64,000 bases of DNA from an uncultured Muribaculaceae bacterium (GTDB lineage: Bacteria; Bacteroidota; Bacteroidia; Bacteroidales; Muribaculaceae), in the NCBI GenBank assembly GCA_934636465.1, contig CAKUAR010000007.1, positions 1 to 64,000 on the forward strand, written 5' to 3'. Below are positions 50,468-59,653 of the stretch, piece by piece. A program made the translations under genes and the position numbers. Under the pieces are notes generated by a model. That model was not told where the DNA came from. It saw only the letters and a program-made list of their open reading frames with translations, and did not search any database. Position 1 is the stretch's first letter; each line of letters opens with the position of its first letter.

Positions 50468-52003
50468 TTAGAATTGGAAATAGATGAAGGGCTGAATATC
50501 GCTGCTCTTCACCTGTATTATCAAGTATATCATGGCCACAAGCACCGCCACATAGGCAAAGGTAGGCAGTTTCACAAAGGCGGCTTTCACTTTATGCTCC
50601 ACGCTGTCGGGCACAAAATGCAGCATATATCCCAGCGCCATAAGGGCAAACACTTTCCAGTAGCCTGCCACAAGCTGCCCAAGCAGCTCCGGGTGGAAGT
50701 TTGTGAAAATCTGCTCTATCATCACCAGCGAGTTCCCAAACTCCTTGTTGCGGAAAAATATCCAGCAAAAGCAAGCAAAATTAAACGTCAGCAGCACACA
50801 CAGCACCTGCACAGCACGATTGGCGTGCGGCACACCGGCTTTCTGCCCAGTGAGCTGCAACCACATTTTGTGCACTGCCAGAGCCACGCCGTGAAGCATG
50901 CCCCACACCACGAAATTCCACGATGCGCCGTGCCACAATCCGCCCAAAAACATGGTGATTAACAAATTCAGATATTGCCTAACCTTGCCCTTGCGGTTGC
51001 CACCAAGCGAAATGTAGATGTAGTCGCACAACCACGACGAGAGCGATATGTGCCAACGCCGCCAAAACTCGGTTATAGACGCCGACTTATATGGGCTGTT
51101 GAAGTTGATGTTGAACTTAAAGCCGAGCAGCAGCGCTATGCCTATGGCCATGTCGCTGTAGCCCGAAAAGTCGCAATATATCTGCAGCGCGTAGCCATAC
51201 ACGCCCATCAGGTTCTCAATGCCGCTGTAAAGCGACGGGTCGGCAAACACACGCTCCACAAAGTTAACGCTGATATAGTCGCTAAGCACGGCTTTCTTAA
51301 ACAAGCCTATGACCACAAACCAAAAGCCTATGCCGAGCATCTCGCGGCTCACATAGAGAGGCTTGCGTATTTGGGGAATGAAATCGCTCGCCCTCACGAT
51401 TGGGCCTGCCACGAGCTGTGGAAAGAACGACACATAAAACGCATAGTCGAGCAGACGGTCGAGCGGCTTGATTTTGCCACGATAAATGTCGATTGTGTAG
51501 CTGAGCGACTGAAACGAGAAGAACGATATGCCCACCGGCAAAAATATGTCCATGTCGTGAAACACGTTGCCCGACAGGTCAGCCCAGATGTGGCCAAAGA
51601 AATTAGTGTATTTGAAATATCCCAGCAAACTGAGGTCAACCAGCAAACTAAGCGTCACAAGCCACTTGCGGCCGCTCTTGCTGCGTGTCTCATAGATGCT
51701 GCGCCCTATGAAATAGTCGCTGCAAGTGACCACGGCGAGCAAAAAGAAATACACGCCGCTGCTCTTGTAGTAGAAATAGTAGCTGAACAGCGTGACGAAG
51801 GCTATGCGCGCCGTGTCGCGGCGGTTGAGCATGGCATACACCACGATGAAGCCGGCAAACAGCCACAAGAAGATGCCGCTTGAAAAAATCATAGGCGACT
51901 TGGGGTCGTAGGCAAGCTGATTCAGAAGCATGTCGGCATTTATGTTGCCAACAGCTTCAAGCAAATCGCTCACCCAGTTATGTTGCATCATGCCGTCAAT
52001 CAT
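50468..52003 (-). CDS. MBOAT-family O-acyltransferase, second copy
   Basis: 511 aa polytopic membrane protein. Typical segments are ISFFSFQSLSYTIDIYRGKI, SFFPQLVAGPIVRASDFIPQ, FSGYSDMAIGIALLLGFKFN, SPYKSASITEFWRRWHISLS and the catalytic His in LGGLWHGASWNFVVWGMLHG (around residue 358). It has an N-terminal extension of about 35 residues compared with the copy at 26863. It is coupled to the upstream SGNH-type gene (stop and start share one base at 52003). Likely role: O-acetylation or other O-acylation of an exported glycan. Confidence 0.93.
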   Translation of the reverse strand: MIDGMMQHNWVSDLLEAVGNINADMLLNQLAYDPKSPMIFSSGIFLWLFAGFIVVYAMLNRRDTARIAFVTLFSYYFYYKSSGVYFFLLAVVTCSDYFIGRSIYETRSKSGRKWLVTLSLLVDLSLLGYFKYTNFFGHIWADLSGNVFHDMDIFLPVGISFFSFQSLSYTIDIYRGKIKPLDRLLDYAFYVSFFPQLVAGPIVRASDFIPQIRKPLYVSREMLGIGFWFVVIGLFKKAVLSDYISVNFVERVFADPSLYSGIENLMGVYGYALQIYCDFSGYSDMAIGIALLLGFKFNINFNSPYKSASITEFWRRWHISLSSWLCDYIYISLGGNRKGKVRQYLNLLITMFLGGLWHGASWNFVVWGMLHGVALAVHKMWLQLTGQKAGVPHANRAVQVLCVLLTFNFACFCWIFFRNKEFGNSLVMIEQIFTNFHPELLGQLVAGYWKVFALMALGYMLHFVPDSVEHKVKAAFVKLPTFAYVAVLVAMIYLIIQVKSSDIQPFIYFQF

Positions 52004-53349
52004 TATTCATTCTGTCTCTTATAGTTCTCATACCCCCACTCCATGGCCTCATAGAGCAATTTGCCGAGCTTGCGTCCGCCCAAGAAGTTGATGTGCGTGT
52101 AGTCGAGGTTGGCAAGCGGCGGATTGGAGTTGACCATCTGCACAATGCTGCCCTCGCCGCCCATGGCGGTGTATAGATTCCAAAACGCTATCTTGGTGTC
52201 GAACGCTATGTATTGCTGCACATTGACCAGGCTCTGCACACCGCGCATGGTGTGGAACGCGCCACCGGAGCGTTCTTCTCTGTCGCCCACACTCACGAGC
52301 AAAAAGCCAGTGCCTGGCATTTGCTGCCGCATGCGTGTTATGGCCTGCTCCATGCGCTGACGATATGCCTTGTAGCTGCTCGCCTTGGTTCCAGCCACAT
52401 TGAGGCCATACATCACCACCACAAGGTCGTAGTGGCGTGCTTTGTCAAAGAGCTGATACATCTGGTCGCTCACGCCGAGCAAATGCTGCCCGCTTGCCGA
52501 GCGCAGCGAGTAGTTGTCAACCGCCACGCCGCGGTTGCCGTCGAGCGACGCACCTATGCACACCAGCTGCCCCGATGTGCTCTCCACGCTCCATGTCACG
52601 CGCCCTATGCGGCGACCGTCGTTCACCGTCACAGTCTGTATCTCACTGCTCGGCGAGAGTGTGAAATAGTGTGGCGTGGTACCGTTGACCAGAGCCTTGA
52701 CCTGCGCGCCTCCACGAGCCACGAAATAGAGCGACGTGTTGTCGCAGCTGTCGAGTTTGGGCAAATATTTCACGCAGTTGAGCATGGTTGAAGCTCCGCT
52801 CGTGGCATAGGAATAATGGCCTGTGAGCGTGGCAAACGTGCTCTCATAGCCCGTGTGGTCGTTGGCATTGTGGGTGTCCCAGCCGCTCGAATACTGACGC
52901 ACGCTGCGCCTGAACCCTGCCGTTTCCGACGACATTGGCACATAGCCCACTCCACAGCCGCCGAAATGCTGCTGAAAGAGCGAGCGCAGGTCGGCGGTGA
53001 GTATGTCGCCCTCTATATAGCTGTCGCCAAGCACGGCAATGCGCACAGGCCGCCCCAGAGAGCCGATGTTGTCGAGAGCCTTATAGAACGGCTCCATGCC
53101 GGTTTCGTCGTCGCTGAAGTCGTTTATGCACGTCATGCCTGGCTTGCATGAGTCAATCTTGACCTTTGGTTTCAGTGTAATCACGGTGTCGGGCACCGAT
53201 GTGGTGTCGGAGCGCAAATCGGCAAGTATGTCAACCTTGCGCATAGTCCAGCCGGCAATAGTCACGTCGGGCAGCCAGTAGAGGCACAGCAGCGCCAAAA
53301 CCAGTGTCAACACTATCCAAACGACTGAATGTAAATACCCTTTCCGCAT
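52003..53349 (-). CDS. SGNH/GDSL-type partner protein of the second MBOAT
   Basis: 448 aa. An N-terminal signal anchor (VVWIVLTLVLALLCLYWLPD) places the body in the periplasm. The first SGNH block is RIAVLGDSYIEGD with Ser110, the glycine and Asn blocks follow (GCGVGYVP, VVMYGLNVAG), and the last block is D416-x-x-H419 (NLDYTHINFLGG). The middle part (residues about 160-300) looks like an inserted beta-rich carbohydrate-binding module. It is unlike the smaller SGNH protein at 28307. It comes directly before the MBOAT gene on the same transcript. An esterase or acyltransferase role at the periplasmic side is likely. Confidence 0.82.
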   Translation of the reverse strand: MRKGYLHSVVWIVLTLVLALLCLYWLPDVTIAGWTMRKVDILADLRSDTTSVPDTVITLKPKVKIDSCKPGMTCINDFSDDETGMEPFYKALDNIGSLGRPVRIAVLGDSYIEGDILTADLRSLFQQHFGGCGVGYVPMSSETAGFRRSVRQYSSGWDTHNANDHTGYESTFATLTGHYSYATSGASTMLNCVKYLPKLDSCDNTSLYFVARGGAQVKALVNGTTPHYFTLSPSSEIQTVTVNDGRRIGRVTWSVESTSGQLVCIGASLDGNRGVAVDNYSLRSASGQHLLGVSDQMYQLFDKARHYDLVVVMYGLNVAGTKASSYKAYRQRMEQAITRMRQQMPGTGFLLVSVGDREERSGGAFHTMRGVQSLVNVQQYIAFDTKIAFWNLYTAMGGEGSIVQMVNSNPPLANLDYTHINFLGGRKLGKLLYEAMEWGYENYKRQNE

Positions 53350-53370
53350 TTATCCACATCAAATTGCCCG

Positions 53371-53378
53371 CAAAGGTA
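53371..53378 (-). promoter_or_regulatory. Candidate -7 element for the SGNH-MBOAT operon
   Basis: TACCTTTG on the minus strand, matching TAnnTTTG, 22 nt before the start; no clear -33 element. Confidence 0.5.
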
Positions 53379-53414
53379 CACAAAAAACACTTGCGCTAAC
53401 CGCATTTGTTTGCA

Positions 53415-53454
53415 AAAAAACGAGCAAGACCGGGCAAATGACCCAATCTTGCCT
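53415..53454 (-). terminator. Terminator of the ybeY-to-deoC operon
   Basis: 11-bp stem (53452-53442 with 53434-53424) complete only in the minus-strand RNA, where two mismatches become G-U pairs; followed on that strand by a T7 run at 53420-53414. It fits the end of the deoC transcript. Confidence 0.8.
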
Positions 53455-53486
53455 GTTGTTTCTTGCAAATGCCGCTAACGGCAGCT

Positions 53487-54416
53487 TCAGAACGGAGTGG
53501 CCTCGGAGTCGGCAAACGACTGAAACAGGTTATTTGCCAAGCTGCTGGCACCAATTCTGAAATACTCGCTGTCGAGCCATTCCTTGCCAAGCACCTCTTT
53601 CACGATTGTGTAATATTTCACCGCATCTTCGGTGGTGCGTATTCCGCCGGCAGCCTTGAAGCCAATGCGAGTGCCGAATTTGTCGTAATAGTCTTTTATG
53701 CACTTGCACATCACATAGGCGGCCTCAAGCGACGCGCCGGGATAGATTTTGCCGGTTGACGTCTTGATGAAGTCGGCTCCGCTATACATTGCCAGCACCG
53801 ATGCAGCCTTGATTTTCTCGGCAGTTTGCAACAATCCTGTCTCCAAAATCACTTTAAGTTTGCGACCGCCGGTGGCATGCTTCAGTTCCGAAATCTCGTC
53901 GCACAGCTCCTCATAGGCGCCGTCAATGAAATAGCCCATGTTTATCACCACATCTACCTCGTCGGCTCCGTCGGCCACAGCAAGCGCCGTCTCGGCAATC
54001 TTGGTCTCCAAATGAGCCTGCGACGATGGGAAGTTGCCGCTACACACCACTATGTTCACGTCGCTCACCTCGAGGTTGGCGCGCACCACTTCGGCAAAGT
54101 TTGAGTAAACGCACACCGAAGCCACATTTTGATAGTCGGGATATTTGACCCAGTAGTCATTCACTTTTTTTGTGAACTCTGCCACGCTGTGCTCACTGTC
54201 GATGGTTGACAATGTGGTCAAATCCACACACCCAAGCAGGAACTGATACACGCTCTTGTTGTCATTTTCCTGAAAATGGGCAGCAATGAGGTTCTCAACC
54301 TCGGCCTTAATCTGGCTGTCGTCAGTGCCCACATTGCAGTCGGCAATGGCTTTCTCGTATTTTGTGGTTTGAGCAGATGATTCTTGCTCGCCTCTCAGGT
54401 TTTTGATAAGTCCCAT
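53487..54416 (-). CDS. deoC: Deoxyribose-phosphate aldolase
   Basis: 309 aa, longer than the short DeoC type. It cleaves deoxyribose 5-phosphate to glyceraldehyde 3-phosphate and acetaldehyde. The Schiff-base lysine lies in GADFIKTSTGK, and the second active-site lysine in RIGFKAAGGIRTTEDAVKYY; the DEVDVVINMGYFIDG strand is also typical. An N-terminal region of about 60 residues is helical and polar. It is the last gene of the mnmG operon, 23 nt after the MazG-like gene. Confidence 0.95.
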   Translation of the reverse strand: MGLIKNLRGEQESSAQTTKYEKAIADCNVGTDDSQIKAEVENLIAAHFQENDNKSVYQFLLGCVDLTTLSTIDSEHSVAEFTKKVNDYWVKYPDYQNVASVCVYSNFAEVVRANLEVSDVNIVVCSGNFPSSQAHLETKIAETALAVADGADEVDVVINMGYFIDGAYEELCDEISELKHATGGRKLKVILETGLLQTAEKIKAASVLAMYSGADFIKTSTGKIYPGASLEAAYVMCKCIKDYYDKFGTRIGFKAAGGIRTTEDAVKYYTIVKEVLGKEWLDSEYFRIGASSLANNLFQSFADSEATPF

Positions 54417-54439
54417 AATCTCAATTTTATTTTGTTGTT

Positions 54440-54799
54440 TTATATTTCTTTTGTTTCATCGGGTTGCCTCTGGCGCGCCAGCTTTGGGCTGCAAATGTGC
54501 CGCGTGCTGTCGCGCCTGGTCTTCTTCTGCACGTTTTTCTCAAACGCCGCCGTCATGTCAACCCCAGTCTGGTTGGCTATGCACAGCAGCACCCATAGCA
54601 CATCGGCAAGCTCGTCGCCCAGGTCAAGATTTTCCTCGCCAGCCTTAAACGACTGGTCGCCATAGCGGCGGCTTATTATGCGTGCCACCTCGCCCACTTC
54701 CTCGGTGAGCTGCGCCATGTTGGTCAGTTCGCTGAAGTAGCACACACCATAGGTGCGCACCCACTCGTCAACTTGTTTTTGTGCCTCTGCCAGTGTCAT
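54440..54799 (-). CDS. MazG-like nucleotide pyrophosphohydrolase
   Basis: 119 aa, the small single-domain form. The metal site is made by the Glu-x-x-Glu motif in MAQLTEEVGEVARIISRRYG and the downstream LDLGDELADVLWVLLCIANQ with acidic residues E and D. It should hydrolyse nucleoside triphosphates, possibly to clean the nucleotide pool. It lies between dtd (64 nt) and deoC (23 nt) in the conserved operon. Confidence 0.88.
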   Translation of the reverse strand: MTLAEAQKQVDEWVRTYGVCYFSELTNMAQLTEEVGEVARIISRRYGDQSFKAGEENLDLGDELADVLWVLLCIANQTGVDMTAAFEKNVQKKTRRDSTRHICSPKLARQRQPDETKEI

Positions 54800-54863
54800 G
54801 TCTGCTTACAAATGCTTTTCAAATAAAAAACCGATTGCTGCCGCTAAGATAACACCAAATATG

Positions 54864-55316
54864 CTATTCTTTCAACTCCGAGTCGATTATTATAGTCACC
54901 GGGCCGTTATTTACCAGTGCCACTTTCATGTCAGCCCCAAACACTCCGGTTTTTACCTCACGTCCAAGCAAACTCTGCACTTCGGCCACATAGGCCTCAT
55001 AGAGCGGAATGGCAAGGTCGTGCCCTGCCGCATGAATGTAGCTCGGACGGTTGCCCTTGCGCGTGGAGGCATTGAGCGTGAATTGGCTCACGGCAAGCAC
55101 ATCGCCGCCCACGTCGGCCACGCTGCGGTTCATCACCCCAGCCTCGTCGTCAAATATTCGCATATTCACCATTTTCTGGGCAAGCCAGTGCACGGCGTCC
55201 ATAGTGTCGCCCTCGCGCACACCCACAAGCACCATAAGTCCGTTGCCTATGCAGCTGTGAAGCACACCGCCTATCTCTACCGACGCCTTATCCACTCTTT
55301 GTATCACCAATCTCAT
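54864..55316 (-). CDS. dtd: D-aminoacyl-tRNA deacylase
   Basis: 150 aa. It removes D-amino acids wrongly loaded on tRNA. It starts MRLVIQRVDKASVEIGGVL, the invariant start. The SQFTL motif is in AVSQFTLNASTRKGNRPSY. The GP motif is NNGPVTIIIDSE with Asn where Ser is often found (NxGP), otherwise normal. It is 12 nt after uvrC. Confidence 0.96.
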   Translation of the reverse strand: MRLVIQRVDKASVEIGGVLHSCIGNGLMVLVGVREGDTMDAVHWLAQKMVNMRIFDDEAGVMNRSVADVGGDVLAVSQFTLNASTRKGNRPSYIHAAGHDLAIPLYEAYVAEVQSLLGREVKTGVFGADMKVALVNNGPVTIIIDSELKE

Positions 55317-55328
55317 AATAATTTTGCG

Positions 55329-57161
55329 TTATTTTTCTTCTATATCTTTATTATTCAGTGTGTTATACACAACGCTACCCTTTGCCTTGCCTATCACTGC
55401 CTGAATGTCGGCAAGCGAGGCTTCGCTCACACGCTTCACGCTCTTAAAGTGCTTTAGCAGAGCTTGTTGACTTTTAGGACCTATACCCTGAATGTCGTCA
55501 AGCACCGAATGTATCTGGCTTTTGCTACGCCTGCTGCGATGATGTTTTATGCCAAAGCGGTGCGCCTCGTCGCGCAGCCGCTGAATCACCGCCAAGGTTT
55601 CGCTGTTTTTGTCGATGTAGAGCGGAATCTCGTCGCCCGGATAATATATCTCATCGAGCCGCTTTGCTATGCCTATAGCAGCAATTTTGTCGCGCACGCC
55701 CACCTCGTCAAACGCCTCAATAGCCGCGTTAAGCTGCCCTTTGCCGCCGTCAACCACCACAAGCTGCGGCAACCCCTCGCCCTCGGCAAGAAGCCGGCTA
55801 TAACGGCGGTTGAGCACCTCGCGCATCGAGGCATAGTCGTCGGGACCCTCCACCGTGTTGATGTTGAAGTGGCGATACTCCTTTTTCGACGGTTTTCCGT
55901 TGCGAAACACCACGCACGATGCCACCGGGTCCGACCCAGAAATGTTTGAGTTGTCAAAGCACTCTATGTGGCGCGGCAGGCAATTAAGCCGCAAATCCTT
56001 TTGCATCTGCGTCAGCGTGCGCATTTCGCGCTGCTCCGGATTGAGCTTCTCCATTCGCTTATATTTATCGGCCTTGTATTGCAAGGCATTTTTGAGCGAT
56101 ATGTCGAGCAGTTTGCGCTTGTCGCCACGCTGCGGCACCACAAATTCCAACCCCTCGATGGCGGTGTCTGGCACAACGTTGACCAAGGCTTCCTTCACCT
56201 TCTCCTTGCCATAACTTGCAGCAAAACGCTTGTGAATGTCATTGATTGCAATCGACATCAATTCTTCGGTGGGTTCGTCCTCCTCGCTCTGCCGCAACTT
56301 ATACTCCAGGTTCAAACTTTGCACCACCGAGCCGTTGCGCATGTGCATGAAGTTGAAATAAGCCGCCGAAGCATCGCGCACCATCGAGAAAACGTCGATG
56401 TTATGGATTGACGGATTCACAATCACCGACCTTGCCCTGTATTTTTCCACAGCAAGGTATTTCCGCTTCACCTCATTGGCTTGCTCAAATTGCAACTCCG
56501 AGGCAAGCCGCTGCATTTCTGCCACGAGGTAATCGCTCACCTGCTTTGTGTCGCCATTTAATATATGCTTGATTTCATCGATATATTCAGCATATTTATC
56601 GGCAGATACAAGTCCCCGGCAACAGCCCTCGCAGTTCTTGATGTGGAATTGCAGACACAAGCGGTTCTTCCGCTGCTCTATCGTGTCGGCAGTAATGTTG
56701 TGGCGGCACGTTCTGACTGGAAAAATTTTGCGAATAACGTCGATTAATGCGTGAGCGACCTCAGTCTTTGGATATGGTCCGAAATACTTTGCTCCGCGCG
56801 ATTTTGTGTCACGAGTCATGAACACTCGCGGATAAAGTTCCTTGGTCACACATATCCACGGATACGACTTGTCGTCTTTGAGCAACACATTGTAGTGTGG
56901 TTGGTATTCCTTGATAAGGCTGTTCTCCAAGTCGAGTGCCTCCTCCTCGGAATTAACCACAGTATATTCCATGTCCCAAATGTTCTTTACGAGCATATTG
57001 GTGCGAAGCACAGAATGAACCCTATTGAAATAGGAACTCACCCTGCGCTTCAAATTCTTTGCTTTGCCCACATATATGATTGTACCCTCTTTGTTCTTGT
57101 AGCGGTACACTCCCGGCGAGTCGGGCAGCAGACTCACCTTTAGCTTCAGTTCTTCTCGCAA
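55329..57161 (-). CDS. uvrC: UvrABC system protein C
   Basis: 610 aa. It is the dual-incision nuclease of nucleotide excision repair. The GIY-YIG domain is at the N-terminus (PDSPGVYRYKNKEGTIIYVG, KAKNLKRRVSSYF). The UVR motif that binds UvrB sits near residue 205 (LVAEMQRLASELQFEQANEV). The second nuclease, RNase H-like, has CFDNSNISGSDPVASCVVF and LVVVDGGKGQLNAAI. Helix-hairpin-helix repeats close it (LDDIQGIGPKSQQALLKHFK). It lies 18 nt downstream of apt. Confidence 0.97.
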   Translation of the reverse strand: MREELKLKVSLLPDSPGVYRYKNKEGTIIYVGKAKNLKRRVSSYFNRVHSVLRTNMLVKNIWDMEYTVVNSEEEALDLENSLIKEYQPHYNVLLKDDKSYPWICVTKELYPRVFMTRDTKSRGAKYFGPYPKTEVAHALIDVIRKIFPVRTCRHNITADTIEQRKNRLCLQFHIKNCEGCCRGLVSADKYAEYIDEIKHILNGDTKQVSDYLVAEMQRLASELQFEQANEVKRKYLAVEKYRARSVIVNPSIHNIDVFSMVRDASAAYFNFMHMRNGSVVQSLNLEYKLRQSEEDEPTEELMSIAINDIHKRFAASYGKEKVKEALVNVVPDTAIEGLEFVVPQRGDKRKLLDISLKNALQYKADKYKRMEKLNPEQREMRTLTQMQKDLRLNCLPRHIECFDNSNISGSDPVASCVVFRNGKPSKKEYRHFNINTVEGPDDYASMREVLNRRYSRLLAEGEGLPQLVVVDGGKGQLNAAIEAFDEVGVRDKIAAIGIAKRLDEIYYPGDEIPLYIDKNSETLAVIQRLRDEAHRFGIKHHRSRRSKSQIHSVLDDIQGIGPKSQQALLKHFKSVKRVSEASLADIQAVIGKAKGSVVYNTLNNKDIEEK

Positions 57162-57179
57162 AGTTGTGTTTTGTGCGGT

Positions 57180-57719
57180 TTATTCGAAGAATTCAAACAA
57201 TGAAGTAACCTCCACATCTTTCGGGAACACTTTAATTCCGTTGAGATATGCAAGGCTGCACACAAAGCTCAAATAGATTTTCTTCGGGCTGAACGATTTC
57301 ACCAAGTCATAGGCGGCAAGCATTGTGCCTCCAGTGGCGAGCAAATCGTCGTGAATAACCACAATGTCATCGGGGGTTATTGCATCTTTATGAATCTCGA
57401 TAGTGTCGGTTCCATACTCCTTGGTGTAGGTCTTTTTTATGGTTACTGCGGGCAATTTGCCAGGTTTGCGCAACGGCACAAAACCTGCGCCAAGTTCGTT
57501 GGCAAGAATAGCACCCGTAATGAAACCTCTGGCTTCAACTCCCACCACCTTTGTCACGCCTTTGTCTCGGTAAATGTCGGCAAGCGCAACACTCGTTTCA
57601 TGCAAAGCTTTCGGGTTTTTGAGCAAAGTTGTCAAATCTTTGAATTGAACTCCTTTGATAGGATAGTCAGGAATATTTCTGACCATCTCTTTAAGTTTCA
57701 TAAGTTCTTCGTTGTTCAT
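57180..57719 (-). CDS. apt: Adenine phosphoribosyltransferase
   Basis: 179 aa. It salvages adenine to AMP with PRPP. The PRPP-binding motif is IVVIHDDLLATGGTMLAAYD; the start LKEMVRNIPDYPIKGVQFKD and the VVGVEARGFITGAILANELG segment are typical for Apt. The 56-nt gap to the upstream mnmG gene holds a parS site. Confidence 0.97.
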   Translation of the reverse strand: MNNEELMKLKEMVRNIPDYPIKGVQFKDLTTLLKNPKALHETSVALADIYRDKGVTKVVGVEARGFITGAILANELGAGFVPLRKPGKLPAVTIKKTYTKEYGTDTIEIHKDAITPDDIVVIHDDLLATGGTMLAAYDLVKSFSPKKIYLSFVCSLAYLNGIKVFPKDVEVTSLFEFFE

Positions 57720-57751
57720 TTTAGTGTTGTATGTATTTTTGTTTTACTGAT

Positions 57752-57767
57752 TGTTCCACGTGAAACA
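57752..57767. promoter_or_regulatory. parS site (ParB/Spo0J binding)
   Basis: The 16-bp sequence TGTTCCACGTGAAACA is a perfect match to the conserved bacterial parS consensus TGTTNCACGTGAAACA. It lies in the 56-nt gap between mnmG and apt. ParB loads on such sites, usually near the replication origin, to drive origin segregation and SMC loading. parA and parB are not in this window. Confidence 0.88.
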
Positions 57768-57775
57768 ATTTAATT

Positions 57776-59653
57776 TTATCTTCCTAATAATAAAAGCAAT
57801 ATATTGATGTCACTCGGCGATATTCCTGGTATGCGCGAAGCCTGCCCGATTGTTTCAGGGTCGATAGCCTGAAGCTTCTGGCGAGCCTCTATTGTGATTT
57901 GCGTAACCTTGGAATAATCGAACTTGCCTTTTATTTTCACCTTGTCGAGCCGCCCTATTCTATCGGCCACCATTTCCTCACGTTCTATGTAGCCTTTATA
58001 TTTTATTCTGATTTCAGCTGCCTCCAGAATTTCGTCTATTCTGGTTCGGTCAAACGTTTCAACAAGCTCTTTAAGCTGTGGTATTATCTCCACAAGTTGC
58101 GGAAACGACAGCTCCGGGCGAAGCAATAAATCATAAAGTTTGTAGCCCCGGCTCAAATGCCCCACTCCCATTTCAGCAAATTTTTCGTTCACAATATTTG
58201 CCTTAACGGTGAATTCTTTTGCAAAATCAATCAGTTGCTCTATCTGCTGCTTTTTTGTCACCATAAGCTCATAACGTTCGCGCGAGGCAAGCCCTATTGC
58301 ATAAGAGCGGCCTGTGAGTCGAATGTCGGCATCGTCTTGACGCAGCAAAATGCGGTGCTCTGCCCTGCTGGTGAACATGCGGTACGGCTCATCTACGCCT
58401 TTTGTCACAAGGTCGTCAATCAGCACTCCTATGTAGGCTTCATCGCGGCCAAGCACAAACGGCTCTTTGCCCGCCACCTTCAGATGCGCATTAATTCCAG
58501 CTATCAAACCTTGCCCAGCAGCCTCCTCATATCCGGTGGTGCCGTTGACCTGACCGGCAAAAAACAAGTTTTGCACCAGTTTCGTCTCCAAGCTGTGCGT
58601 TAATTGCGTCGGGTCGAAATAGTCATATTCTATGGCATAACCCGGGCGGAACACATGCACATTCTCAAAACCGGGTATCTGCTGTATGGCGTTGATTTGC
58701 GTGTGAAGCGGCATCGACGATGAAAATCCGTTCAAATACATCTCATGGGTGGTTTCACCCTCTGGCTCCACAAACAACTGGTGGCTGGTTTTGTCGGGAA
58801 ATGTGACAAGCTTTGTCTCTATGCTGGGGCAATAGCGCGGCCCTTTACTCTGGATTTGACCGTTGAAAAGTGGAGATTCTGCTATGTCGTCACGCAAAAT
58901 CTGATGCACTTTTTCGTTGGTAAACACTATGTAGCATGGGCGCTGCTTCAGCTCGCTATGCACGCTCGGCAAGTAGGAAAAGTGGTGAAAATCGTGGTCG
59001 CCGTCCTGCACCATGGCTTTAGAAAAGTCGATTGTTCGCTCATCAAGGCGCACCGGAGTTCCGGTTTTCATGCGGTCAGTAGTGAAGCCAAGCTCCACAA
59101 GCTGCTCCGTCACGCCGTGCGACGACGGCTCTGAAACGCGTCCGCCAGACAGTTGCACACGCCCCACATGCATCTTTCCGTTAAGAAATGTGCCAGCAGT
59201 CAGCACCACAGCCTTTGACTTGAAGTCAACGCCAAATGCGGTTTTCACACCACATGCCCTACCATGCTCCACATCGAGCGACACAACAGTGTCTTGCCAC
59301 ACATAGAGGTTTGGCGTGTTTTCTATTATATGACGCCAGTTGTTGATAAACTGCTGGCGGTCGGCTTGCGCCCTTGGGCTCCACATGGCAGGGCCTTTGG
59401 AGCGGTTGAGCATGCGAAACTGTATAGACGAACGGTCGGTAACAACACCCATTTGTCCGCCAAGAGCATCTATTTCTCTGACTATTTGCCCTTTAGCAAT
59501 TCCACCAACAGCAGGATTGCAGCTCATCTGGGCTATTTTGTTCATATCCATAGTGATAAGCAGCGTGGAGCTGCCCATGTTGGCAGCAGCACATGCGGCT
59601 TCGCAGCCGGCATGGCCGGCCCCTATCACTATCACATCATATTCAAATTTCAT
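57776..59653 (-). CDS. mnmG: tRNA uridine-5-carboxymethylaminomethyl modification enzyme MnmG (GidA)
   Basis: 625 aa FAD enzyme that with MnmE makes the cmnm5 modification at tRNA wobble uridine 34. FAD motif: DVIVIGAGHAGCEAACAAAN; conserved segments MSCNPAVGGIAKGQIVREID, GPAMWSPRAQADRQQF, GTFLNGKMHVG and RPGYAIEYDYFDPTQL; the C-terminal helical domain binds tRNA and MnmE. Its start overlaps the ybeY stop by 4 nt. The parS site lies directly behind it. Confidence 0.98.
   Translation of the reverse strand: MKFEYDVIVIGAGHAGCEAACAAANMGSSTLLITMDMNKIAQMSCNPAVGGIAKGQIVREIDALGGQMGVVTDRSSIQFRMLNRSKGPAMWSPRAQADRQQFINNWRHIIENTPNLYVWQDTVVSLDVEHGRACGVKTAFGVDFKSKAVVLTAGTFLNGKMHVGRVQLSGGRVSEPSSHGVTEQLVELGFTTDRMKTGTPVRLDERTIDFSKAMVQDGDHDFHHFSYLPSVHSELKQRPCYIVFTNEKVHQILRDDIAESPLFNGQIQSKGPRYCPSIETKLVTFPDKTSHQLFVEPEGETTHEMYLNGFSSSMPLHTQINAIQQIPGFENVHVFRPGYAIEYDYFDPTQLTHSLETKLVQNLFFAGQVNGTTGYEEAAGQGLIAGINAHLKVAGKEPFVLGRDEAYIGVLIDDLVTKGVDEPYRMFTSRAEHRILLRQDDADIRLTGRSYAIGLASRERYELMVTKKQQIEQLIDFAKEFTVKANIVNEKFAEMGVGHLSRGYKLYDLLLRPELSFPQLVEIIPQLKELVETFDRTRIDEILEAAEIRIKYKGYIEREEMVADRIGRLDKVKIKGKFDYSKVTQITIEARQKLQAIDPETIGQASRIPGISPSDINILLLLLGR

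Noticed and set aside
53350..53358. DnaA-box-like TTATCCACA (others at 55363-55371 and 46705-46713)
   Set aside because: Three scattered 9-mers are about what chance gives in 64 kb; there is no cluster or AT-rich unwinding region, so no origin is called.
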